Shown in pieces: positions 7,071 through 14,604 of a stretch of DNA of 32,528 nucleotides. Positions within the stretch are counted from its first letter, which is position 1. Every line of letters starts with the position of its first letter. Made by a program: the position numbers and the translations under genes. The stretch covers positions 1 through 32,528 of the forward strand of contig JABWBM010000016.1 in NCBI GenBank assembly GCA_013360495.1, given 5' to 3'. Under the pieces are notes generated by a model, which saw only the letters and a list, made by a program, of their open reading frames with translations, was not told the DNA's origin and did no database searches. Source of the stretch: Planctomycetaceae bacterium (GTDB lineage Bacteria; Planctomycetota; UBA8742; UBA2392; JABWBM01).

Positions 7071-8459
7071 TCATTCGGCGGCACCGTAAACCTGCACCTT
7101 CTCCTGCCCTTGTAGTGTGGGCAGTAAATTCAATGCCGTCAGGCATTTCTCTAATTCTTCTTTGATCCCAAGCCACTCTTCCACGGTAGAGCCTTTGCAG
7201 GGCGAGACGTGTACAACGTAATACCGCTCAGCAACGGTTACTCGGTGGCCCATGCGATAGGCGAGTTCGTATGGGCTTGGACCTTCTTTGGCTGCCGCGA
7301 GGGCCGAAGCAAAGGTGCTTCGTAGTATCTGCGGCGTCACAAAGCCAAGGCCGGCAGAATTCGCCAATGAGTCCCATGACCGGCGATCAAAGCGCCTCGG
7401 CTGTCCCTCGCTCCCCGCGATGATATAAGGCGATCCATTGGCTTTGAGTTGCAGTGCGCTCAAGAGCTTTTCGAGGAGCGGTGAATCGGCGAAAGGAATA
7501 GTTCTCTCGCGCTTCGTCTTGATCTTCCATCCGGTATTCCTGTCCGGCTTCAATCGAACGATCTTCCGATTCCAGTCGACATTTTCCCACCTCAGATGGA
7601 GCGCTTCGCCGAGCCTCACGCCAGTGAGCATGTACACCAGTAGTAGCGGCCCAATTTCCTTGTGCTTCTTTTTTGCGACAGGGCTTTGAACACCAGTGTA
7701 ATAGGCATTCTTGTCCTGCCGGGAGCCATGAAAACGGTCGGTATCATGCGTCTCTACCGCGAGGATCAATCGTTTAAGCTGATCCGGCGATAGGCACTCC
7801 GGCTCCTTTATCTCCTGGAGCTTGAACTGGGGGAATGCCTCTGACACCTCATGGACAGACAGCGTGACGTATTTCTCGCGGCTGGCCCACCGTAAACATG
7901 CGACAGCCGCCCGTCGAAACGCGTTAAGACTCTCGCCGGCAAGGGGGCGCTGCGAGGGTACTTGATGCGCCTTTTCTCCCTCCCCCGACCATTTCAGCTT
8001 GGTGCTCCCTGCCAAATATTTCGCATATTCATTGATGGCAAACGGCGACAACCCGCCGGCCGATGGGACCAGTTCCTTGTTTGCGATCAACCATTCCTTG
8101 AATCGTCGGAGGCGCGAGCGCTCTGGTTTGACCAGTCTTTCTTCGCGCCCTTTTCCGTAATGCTCTATATATGCGTCAATGACCTCGAGCATCGAGAGTT
8201 GACGTCTTCTGTCGATTTCAAGATCCACCGCGCTCTTCTTCAGCAGCATGAGCGATCGTTGCTGTCGGAGCTCCTTGGACTTCTCCGTGAGCCAATTATG
8301 AGCGGCTGTTCTGTTCGTGTATCCGAGCTTGGCCAGCGAAACCTTGTGCTTTGCCTTTGTCTTGGGGTCTCGCCATTGGGCTACGAGCGATTGATCGCCA
8401 TCCTTCCGTCGATAGACGGAGATGCCAGGATAACGAGATTTTTTACGCTCAGACGACAT
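7071..8459 (-). CDS. int: Tyrosine recombinase (phage-type integrase)
   Basis: A 462-residue site-specific recombinase that would integrate and excise the element at the tRNA-Gly site. The N-terminal ~215 residues hold an arm-binding and a core-binding (SAM-like) part. The catalytic domain shows Arg at 282 (TGVRLGEALHLRW), Lys near 314-316 (KTKRERTIPF), Arg 380 in QILRSTFAS, His 405 (MGHRV) and the nucleophile Tyr 414 (ERYYV). Gln replaces the usual His of the HxxR box. The ATG at 8459 has GAGG upstream; the frame is open to 8516. The gene lies 200 bases from the tRNA fragment, the usual place for an integrase. Confidence 0.93.
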   Translation of the reverse strand: MSSERKKSRYPGISVYRRKDGDQSLVAQWRDPKTKAKHKVSLAKLGYTNRTAAHNWLTEKSKELRQQRSLMLLKKSAVDLEIDRRRQLSMLEVIDAYIEHYGKGREERLVKPERSRLRRFKEWLIANKELVPSAGGLSPFAINEYAKYLAGSTKLKWSGEGEKAHQVPSQRPLAGESLNAFRRAAVACLRWASREKYVTLSVHEVSEAFPQFKLQEIKEPECLSPDQLKRLILAVETHDTDRFHGSRQDKNAYYTGVQSPVAKKKHKEIGPLLLVYMLTGVRLGEALHLRWENVDWNRKIVRLKPDRNTGWKIKTKRERTIPFADSPLLEKLLSALQLKANGSPYIIAGSEGQPRRFDRRSWDSLANSAGLGFVTPQILRSTFASALAAAKEGPSPYELAYRMGHRVTVAERYYVVHVSPCKGSTVEEWLGIKEELEKCLTALNLLPTLQGQEKVQVYGAAE

Positions 8460-8534
8460 CGCTTGGCCTCGGTTACAAAGGCTACTCCATGGGGGCACCA
8501 TGGGGGCAAACTTCATTTTTTCGGCTATAAAACT

Positions 8535-8614
8535 GTTCTATAAGAGTGATAGAACCAGGCGATGACGGCTCGCCTGAAAGCGGAAAAAGGCATATAAATA
8601 CAGGGTTTTCAGGC
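8535..8614. promoter_or_regulatory. Two inverted repeats between int and the att site
   Basis: GTTCTAT (8535-8541) pairs with ATAGAAC (8549-8555) across a 7-base spacer. GCCTGAAA (8572-8579) pairs with TTTCAGGC (8607-8614). Both lie between the int start and the tRNA fragment, where integrase arm sites, an operator or the int promoter are expected. The assignment is inference from position. Confidence 0.4.
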
Positions 8615-8659
8615 TGATTGGAGCGTGAAGTCAGAGTTTTGTTATTTGACGGGGCGTAT

Positions 8660-8704
8660 TTCCCAAGCAAAATGTCGAGGGTTCGATCCCCTTCACCCGC
8701 TCCA
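8660..8704 (+). other. 3' fragment of tRNA-Gly(CCC): attachment site (attR/attL)
   Basis: The sequence fits the 3' part of a tRNA from the anticodon loop onward: TTCCCAA loop (anticodon CCC, 8662-8664), 3' anticodon stem GCAAA, variable ATGTC, T arm GAGGG-TTCGATC-CCCTT (8677-8693), acceptor CACCCGC (8694-8700), discriminator T and CCA (8702-8704). CACCCGC-TCCA is the usual tRNA-Gly end. The 5' half (GCGGGTG and D arm) is absent upstream. Such a fragment beside an integrase gene marks one end of an element inserted into the 3' end of a tRNA gene. The orientation implies the intact tRNA lies at the far left end, outside the window. Confidence 0.8.
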
Positions 8705-8803
8705 CCTTCAAGCCCTTGTGTTATGCGGACTATACGCCTTTGGCGCAAGGGCTTGGCGTTGGCGATAATCCTTAAACCCGCCCGATAACCTGCCCGCCGC
8801 TAC

Positions 8804-8836
8804 GACTCCTCGTTCATTCTCCATGAACGAGGAGTC
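8804..8836. repeat. Perfect 14-bp hairpin
   Basis: GACTCCTCGTTCAT (8804-8817) and ATGAACGAGGAGTC (8823-8836) form a perfect 14-bp stem with a TCTCC loop. No T tract flanks either side. It may be a Rho-independent-like barrier or mRNA stabiliser downstream of hppA, or a boundary structure next to the attachment site. Confidence 0.6.
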
Positions 8837-8924
8837 CGCTCGACCATCATGCTTGGTGGCGAGATTCGTCTTCGGATGCTTGTGGCAATTGGCAACCGCC
8901 TTGGCTTTTGTGGTATTTTGCGCT

Positions 8925-8959
8925 TGAAGGAGCGCCATGGGTATCATGACGCTCCTTCA
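8925..8959 (-). repeat. Extended hairpin downstream of hppA
   Basis: TGAAGGAGCG (8925-8934) pairs with CGCTCCTTCA (8950-8959), and an inner CATG pair extends the stem after one mismatch, leaving a 5-base loop. It lies 54 bases beyond the hppA stop. The - strand continuation has no T run, so it is more likely a Rho-assisted stop or 3' stabiliser than a classical terminator. Confidence 0.5.
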
Positions 8960-9013
8960 TAATTTCCGATGGACATTCGCCGGCACATCGCGCGCCGGAA
9001 CGTCTGCGTGGCG

Positions 9014-11500
9014 CTATTTCCCGAACAAGTTCTTGAGCACCATGTCGAAGATGCCCTTGCCGTCGTTCACCATCATGGTGACCGCGATCGTCGCCACCGA
9101 AACCATGCTCAAGAGCTTGATCAGAATGTTGAGCGAGGGACCGGAGGTGTCTTTGAACGGGTCGCCAACGGTATCGCCAATAACGGCAGCGCCGTGGTTG
9201 GGGTTCTTGGCCTGTTCCCGCTTCTCGACAACGTTGCCGTCCTTGTCGACGTACTGGCCGGCTTCGTTCTTCAGATACTTGCCGCCCAAGTTGCCCTTTT
9301 CGATGTACTTCTTGGCGTTGTCCCAAGAGCCGCCGGCGTTGGCCATGAAGATGGCGACGGCGAAGCCGCAGGCAAGACCGCCCGCCAGCATACCGACCAC
9401 ACCACCCACACCGAACACCACGCCGACAACCACTGGCGCGATGATGGCGAGCAGTGATGGAACGATCATCTTCTTGATCGCGCCCGAGGTGGAGATATCC
9501 ACGCAGCGCGCGTAATCGGGCTTTTCCGTTCCGGCCATGATGCCTGGCTTCTCTTTGAACTGGCGACGGACTTCCTCGACCATGTAGAGCGCCGCATCGC
9601 CTACAGCCGTCATCGTCATCGCTGCGAACACGAACACCAAAAGGCCGCCGATGAAGAGACCGCAAATCACCATCGGGTTCGTGATGGTAATCATGTCAGA
9701 TTTCAAAATATCGAAATCAGTGCGTGATTGCGCGGATGTGACGAATGCCGCGATCAGACCCAAGGCCGTCAAAGCCGCGGAACCGATGGCAAAGCCCTTG
9801 CCAATGGCAGCAGTCGTGTTGCCGAGCGAGTCGAGGGCGTCGGTGCGCTCGCGAACTTCGGGGGGCAGGCCGCTCATTTCGGCGTTGCCGCCGGCGTTAT
9901 CGGCGATCGGACCGTAGGCGTCGGTGGCAAGCGTCACGCCGAGCGTGGAAAGCATGCCGACGGCTGCGAGCGAGATGCCATACAAACCAAGCTGAGGATC
10001 GGAGAAACCACCAGAAAACCCATAGGCCAGCGCTGTCGTAATGGCAATCACCACCACAGGCACCCATGTGGACATCATTCCGGCGGCCATGCCGGAAATG
10101 ATCACCGTCGCAGGACCGGTTTTCGAACTCTCCGAAACCCGCTGCGTCGGGCGGTAATCATACGCAGTGTAAATCTCGGAGCCCTTGGCAATGAAAAGGC
10201 CGGAGAGCAAGCCAAAGACCGTAGCAAGGCCGATGCCCCACCAATGGGTTTCCGGGAAACAGAAACTCGCGATTCCGATGGCCGCAAACGCCATCAGAAT
10301 CGATGGAATATTGACGGCCCGATGCAAACTTCCCAGGAGATCTTTGAGACTCGCGCCTTCACGGGTTTTCACCAGCTTGGTACCGAGAATGGAAAGGAAA
10401 ATGCCCGCCGCTGCCATCGCAATTGGCGCGACCATGAATTTCCAGGGATCGACACCCTCGATGCCGGATTTTGTCGCTGCCAGCGCAGCCGGAAACGCCA
10501 GCGCCATGGCCGCAAGAATCGAGCCAACATAGGACTCATAGAGGTCGGCTCCCATGCCGGCCACGTCGCCCACGTTATCGCCGACGTTGTCTGCGATGGT
10601 TGCTGGATTACGCGGGTCGTCCTCGGGAATACCGGCCTCGACTTTGCCGACGAGGTCTCCGCCAACGTCAGCCGCCTTGGTAAAGATACCGCCGCCGACA
10701 CGCGCGAAGAGTGCCACGGTCGATGCGCCCATGCCGAAGCTCAGCATGTATTCGCCGATCTTCGCCGGCTCGTCGCCTTCAACGACAATGAGAATCGCAA
10801 GCCATGAGATGACGAAGGCCAGGCCGATGCCAACGACCGACAGCCCCATCACCGATCCGGCTTTGAATGCGACCTGCAAGCCGCGATCAAGACCATTGGT
10901 GGCGTCGGTGCAGGCCCACGCCGTGCGGTTTGAGGCCAGCGTCGCGGTCTTCATGCCGTACCAGCCGGTGGAGAAACTCGCGATGCCGCCGGTGATGAAT
11001 CCGAGGAAGATCAGCACCGCCCACGTCGGGTCGGTTTGGAACAGCTCGTAGTTCGCGCCAAACGCGACGAGCACGCCGATAACGATTAACACAGGAATGA
11101 CGACGTTGCGTTGACGCGTGAGATACGCCATCGCGCCCTCGCGCACGGCGCTTGCGATTTCCTGCATACGCGCGTTGCCCGGCTCGGCACGCTTCACATC
11201 CTCGAAGTATTGACGCGCTGTGAAGAGCGCGAACACGCTAGCCCCAGCGCCAACGATCATGAAAATGTAAAACACGCCATTGTCCCAAGGACTCGGTGTT
11301 TGTGCCGGTTTCGCGGCTGTTTCAGCCGGAGCGGCGTCTGTTGCCAAGGCGCTGTCCGTCAGCGAACCGCTCAGATCGAGCGACGCGAGGAGCGAATCGC
11401 TCCCTCCGGTCAACAATCCTGTGATGATGGTGCAGAGCAAAGCAACAAATCCCACCGCGGCAAGCATGAGCCATACCGGGCGACGAGAACGTGTCTTCAT
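9014..11500 (-). CDS. hppA: Membrane-bound ion-translocating pyrophosphatase, K+-dependent type
   Basis: An 828-residue multi-pass enzyme that hydrolyses cytoplasmic pyrophosphate and pumps H+ or Na+ across the membrane. The family signature is intact at residues 278-312: DVGGDLVGKVE, then IPEDDPRNPATIADNVGDNV. The C-terminal GDTVGDPFKDTSGPS is also present. At 560-565 the sequence reads GNTTAA; Ala here is typical of K+-dependent enzymes, whereas K+-independent ones have Lys. Whether Na+ or H+ is carried cannot be decided by eye. The first ~70 residues contain one hydrophobic helix and an Ala/Pro-rich linker before the usual first helix. The ATG at 11500 has AAAGGGA upstream; the open frame extends to 11617 without a good start. 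Confidence 0.95.
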   Translation of the reverse strand: MKTRSRRPVWLMLAAVGFVALLCTIITGLLTGGSDSLLASLDLSGSLTDSALATDAAPAETAAKPAQTPSPWDNGVFYIFMIVGAGASVFALFTARQYFEDVKRAEPGNARMQEIASAVREGAMAYLTRQRNVVIPVLIVIGVLVAFGANYELFQTDPTWAVLIFLGFITGGIASFSTGWYGMKTATLASNRTAWACTDATNGLDRGLQVAFKAGSVMGLSVVGIGLAFVISWLAILIVVEGDEPAKIGEYMLSFGMGASTVALFARVGGGIFTKAADVGGDLVGKVEAGIPEDDPRNPATIADNVGDNVGDVAGMGADLYESYVGSILAAMALAFPAALAATKSGIEGVDPWKFMVAPIAMAAAGIFLSILGTKLVKTREGASLKDLLGSLHRAVNIPSILMAFAAIGIASFCFPETHWWGIGLATVFGLLSGLFIAKGSEIYTAYDYRPTQRVSESSKTGPATVIISGMAAGMMSTWVPVVVIAITTALAYGFSGGFSDPQLGLYGISLAAVGMLSTLGVTLATDAYGPIADNAGGNAEMSGLPPEVRERTDALDSLGNTTAAIGKGFAIGSAALTALGLIAAFVTSAQSRTDFDILKSDMITITNPMVICGLFIGGLLVFVFAAMTMTAVGDAALYMVEEVRRQFKEKPGIMAGTEKPDYARCVDISTSGAIKKMIVPSLLAIIAPVVVGVVFGVGGVVGMLAGGLACGFAVAIFMANAGGSWDNAKKYIEKGNLGGKYLKNEAGQYVDKDGNVVEKREQAKNPNHGAAVIGDTVGDPFKDTSGPSLNILIKLLSMVSVATIAVTMMVNDGKGIFDMVLKNLFGK

Positions 11501-11793
11501 GTCGTTGTCCCTTTCACTGAGCCGGTTGATCTTCGGGTATGTCGGTAAGTCTGTATCTTCCAGTACCTTGCATACCCACTGCGGGCGCATTGTGGGAGTT
11601 TTTCTGAAGAATGCCACACCCTAAACGTCAATTTGATTAGTCAGCGCTAACTGGTGGTGGGCGCTGGCGTTACAAACACTCCAATGGGTAGGTATGCGGC
11701 CGTGACGGTGCCTGTTAGCGGAGCCGTCGACGAACACAGACTGTTCTCTGGTGAGTTCAGAGTAAACGCGACAAGTCCAGTTATGCTGAAGGT
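11501..11793. other. Intergenic region upstream of hppA
   Basis: The 293 bases between hppA and the small Ala/Ser-rich gene should carry the hppA promoter. A short + strand open frame (11654-11797) reads like protein but lacks a ribosome binding site. Confidence 0.4.
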
Positions 11794-11797
11794 TTAG
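11654..11797 (+). pseudogene. Possible short coding remnant
   Basis: After a TAA at 11648-11650 an open frame encodes about 47 residues with beta-strand-like alternation (GRYAAVTVPVSGAVDEH, then LFSGEFRVNATSPVMLKV). GTG at 11654 or ATG at 11684 could start it, but neither has a Shine-Dalgarno. It overlaps the last bases of the convergent gene at 11794. It may be the C-terminal scrap of a decayed secreted protein, or chance. Low confidence. Confidence 0.2.
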
Positions 11798-11982
11798 CGC
11801 GATGAATCGAAAACCGCGCCAGAAACATCCGGCGAGGAGCGCGGACGAGGGGCGGGTTCAGACTCGGCAACTTCCTGTTCCGCGCGAGCTTGCACTTCCT
11901 GCTGGCGGGCCTGATTGGCCGCGGCGCGAGCCGCATCGGCGGCTGAGGACGCACTACTGCTGGAAACGGCGTTGACTGGCAT
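11794..11982 (-). CDS. Small Ala/Ser/Glu-rich protein
   Basis: A 62-residue low-complexity protein. A very good ribosome binding site (GGGAAGGAG, 8 bases before ATG) fixes the start at 11982 rather than at 12072. After MPVNAV comes a Ser run, then an Ala/Gln/Arg/Glu helix likely to form a coiled coil, a Pro/Arg linker and the end SGAVFDSSR. It lies 86 bases downstream of the 799-residue exported protein, on the same strand. The opening MP-V/I and the ending G-x-x-F-D recall the two small proteins at 20347 and 20777; with such short sequences this similarity may be chance. Confidence 0.6.
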   Translation of the reverse strand: MPVNAVSSSSASSAADAARAAANQARQQEVQARAEQEVAESEPAPRPRSSPDVSGAVFDSSR

Positions 11983-12068
11983 GAACGGGCTCCTTCCCGG
12001 TAATGGCTTTACGATCAGGAAGACCAAGTATAACCCGCACGAAAGCGGAAGGCAAATACCATGCGCGT

Positions 12069-14468
12069 TCAATCCAACTCGTAGCTCTTGCCGAAGTCGC
12101 CGCTATCCAGCTCCGGCATGTTGTAGCCTGAGCGCAGGGCGACATTCCCGTCACGGTATGTGGGGCGCGTGACCGAGGGGACGAAGGTCGCGGTGAACAA
12201 CAGGCGGCCAAAATTGTCTTTGTTGTTCGGGTTGGCGCCGTAGCCGCGCACCTGCCCGGGAATTCGCAGGGCGACTCCAGCGTTACGGGCGCTCAAGTCC
12301 GGCAATTCCTTGAAATCGTTCAACCAGAGGGCCACGCGTTCCGGAGTCCCCTCCTGCATCGGGAAGTAAAGCTCGACGCACACGAGATCATGATGCTCGC
12401 CGTTGCGGTCAAACCAGTAATCCGCCACGCGGCCATCGGGCAACAAGCGCCTCCATGAATGAGTCTCGTAGGTCTTGCCCGATTCGGGATGGCGGATGGT
12501 GAAGCTTCCGCGGGCGGACAAACCCTCCGGCCCCATGCTCGCCACGTCAGCGAGGATTAACATGCGCCGTACAGCCATCTGTTCAATGAGAATCTCTTTG
12601 ACATTGCCTCGCGATTTTTTGAATTCCCTGGTTTCGTCGGTGGCGATGTAAGCGTCCTTGCCGTCGTAGGCCTTGATGACCCACGGCCCGCCGAGGTTGT
12701 CCTCAGTCCGGATGCACTCCGGACGGACGGTCTTCTCGTCGGGAGATTGATAGAGTTCGACCATCGTGCCTTTTTTCTCCTTGATGGTCTCGCTTTGCAC
12801 CTTCACGTCAAATTCGTAGATCAGGCAGGTGTTGATCAGGCGCTTGCGGTCGGTCGCCCCGTGAATGCGTTTGACATAGGTCGAATTTTCGACGAGCCAC
12901 GAGGGGTGCATGAGTTGCGCGCGGCATTCATCCTGATTCGTAAGGGGGATGACGCCCTTGTCCGCGTTAAACCGCACGAGCGTAAAGTCGAAGCCTTCTC
13001 CAGGTGGCTGATCCGCCGGCGGCCCCATGCCAACAAGCACAATCACGTCCTCGCCAACGTTTTCAGAGGCTTTGGGAACAAAAGGTAAAAAGAAACCGGT
13101 AGATTGCAGGGTTCCATCGCTCCCCACCCGCTTCACTTCATTGTTGCTTACGACATAAGCCTGCTCTTCGCAGATCAGCAACGCTGCCGGAAGCACAACG
13201 GACTCTGTGCTCACCGATTCCGTTTCTTTCGGGAAATCGCGGAAGACGCGAATGGCGCGTGCTCCGCCGTCAATGTATGTGACGAAGAGGCTCGATCCGT
13301 CGAAGACGAAGGGATCGAGGCATGTGTCGACGGGGTAAAGACCGGAGTCGATGGTCTTGGCGGCGACGGTCGAACCGTTGACCGCCACCAACAATACTTC
13401 ACCGCGGTAGGCGCGCGCGTCCTCGATGGCTTCGGCGCGGATCACCACGAAGCGGTCGTTGTCGATCCATAGTGGCCTCGAGAAGAAATCCTTTTCGCCA
13501 TCGCCGAATTTCCATGCAGGCTCGCTGGCATCGGTTTTCCAAAATTGCAGCTCGCTACGCTCATCCTTGTGGAGAAACACCCGAAAGAGCACGCCGGATT
13601 GATCAGGACAAGGGCGCGGAGAATCTGCGAGATTCGGCAAGCGCCAAAGAGTTTTGTCCGAGAGTTGACCTTTCTCGTCGTGCAGGAATCGCTCGGCAAT
13701 GGTGAAGTGACTGGGAGTTTTGGTTGCAGGATCAAATCTCCGCTGAAAGCGCAGCCAGCTGAGCCAACCCTTATAGACGAAGGGTGAATGCGGCACGTCC
13801 CAGTTCGCATCAGGTTTTTGATGCAAACCGTCCGCCCGCGCGTGCGTAAGGCGCAGCCAGCTTGCAGAATTTTTGAGCTGCGCCACGGTCAATTCGTTGG
13901 ACCCCCACTCTGCCGGCGGCCGCCGGTTCCAGATCGGGTCGAAGGCGTCGCGGCGCGAGAGCGTAGCGACCACCTGGAGCCCGCTCTCAACATTCCCGGC
14001 CATGAAGTGCTCGCCTTTGCCGTGGGGAATATCGAACCACGAAGCGTCCGGCGCGGGCAACGCGGCGCCTAGGTTGGCGGGGTTCGGAACAGGTGGTTGA
14101 TCTTCGACCGCTTCGTTCGTCTTTGGGCCCGGCGGTTCGGGCGTTGTGCCCTCTGTTGACAACGACTCATTTTCCGCCGGGCCGGACGGCACCGGCGTGA
14201 TCAAGTCAGCAAGCAACGGCTCGTTAGACGTGGCGGCAGGCGGCAGTGTCGCGTCCCCCGCTCCATTTCGCGGAAGCGGTGAAACATTGGACGAACCGCC
14301 GCCGGGCTGCGGCTTGATGGGCGTCATCCCGTTCGACTCATCGGTCATAGGAAACGAGGGCTCGCTGTCGCCACAGGTAATGACGCCAGCCAATCCAAAA
14401 AACGCCAGCAGCAGGCAAACGACCGTGATCATCGTTGCGCGCGCGCGATTCGTAACCGTGGTCTTCAT
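12069..14468 (-). CDS. Large exported protein of unknown function
   Basis: A 799-residue protein. The N-terminus has a basic stretch and a hydrophobic segment (MITVVCLLLAFFGLAGVITC) that could be a signal anchor, or a lipoprotein signal with Cys near residue 32, although Thr before the Cys is a poor lipobox. A Pro/Ser/Thr/Glu-rich linker follows to about residue 135. The rest is a soluble domain rich in beta-type segments with repeated W-x-F and D-G-S-S/L-F-V patterns (for example DNDRFVVIRAEAI, DGSSLFVTYIDGG), suggesting a beta-propeller-like fold; this is inference. It follows the DUF58 gene after 136 bases, so may belong to the same transcript. The start's ribosome binding site is weak. 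Confidence 0.75.
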   Translation of the reverse strand: MKTTVTNRARATMITVVCLLLAFFGLAGVITCGDSEPSFPMTDESNGMTPIKPQPGGGSSNVSPLPRNGAGDATLPPAATSNEPLLADLITPVPSGPAENESLSTEGTTPEPPGPKTNEAVEDQPPVPNPANLGAALPAPDASWFDIPHGKGEHFMAGNVESGLQVVATLSRRDAFDPIWNRRPPAEWGSNELTVAQLKNSASWLRLTHARADGLHQKPDANWDVPHSPFVYKGWLSWLRFQRRFDPATKTPSHFTIAERFLHDEKGQLSDKTLWRLPNLADSPRPCPDQSGVLFRVFLHKDERSELQFWKTDASEPAWKFGDGEKDFFSRPLWIDNDRFVVIRAEAIEDARAYRGEVLLVAVNGSTVAAKTIDSGLYPVDTCLDPFVFDGSSLFVTYIDGGARAIRVFRDFPKETESVSTESVVLPAALLICEEQAYVVSNNEVKRVGSDGTLQSTGFFLPFVPKASENVGEDVIVLVGMGPPADQPPGEGFDFTLVRFNADKGVIPLTNQDECRAQLMHPSWLVENSTYVKRIHGATDRKRLINTCLIYEFDVKVQSETIKEKKGTMVELYQSPDEKTVRPECIRTEDNLGGPWVIKAYDGKDAYIATDETREFKKSRGNVKEILIEQMAVRRMLILADVASMGPEGLSARGSFTIRHPESGKTYETHSWRRLLPDGRVADYWFDRNGEHHDLVCVELYFPMQEGTPERVALWLNDFKELPDLSARNAGVALRIPGQVRGYGANPNNKDNFGRLLFTATFVPSVTRPTYRDGNVALRSGYNMPELDSGDFGKSYELD

Positions 14469-14604
14469 GGGATATCTCGCGGCAGGGGAAGGCTAGGGGC
14501 CGATTATTCAACGAAATCGGCACAGTTGAAAGGAAAGCTTTTGGGGAAATGCTGCCGCAAATCTGGCGAAATGATGCCTCGACGCATTTCGTTGTCGCGC
14601 CCTG

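Larger units (their letters stand above)
8705..9013. other. 309-base intergenic region right of the att site
   Basis: No supported gene. It contains two long hairpins (8804-8836 and 8925-8959) downstream of hppA. Open frames running through it are antisense to hppA or cover the tRNA fragment. Confidence 0.5.

Noticed and set aside
8482-8748. 88-codon frame on the - strand containing GGAGEGDRTLDILLGK
   Set aside because: It is the translation of the tRNA fragment in reverse; the GAGEGDRTLD string is a known artefact of antisense tRNA 3' ends.
8847-10807. Long frames at 8847-9665 (-) and 9728-10807 (+)
   Set aside because: Both overlap hppA out of frame or antisense and show only Arg/His/Gly-rich chance sequence.
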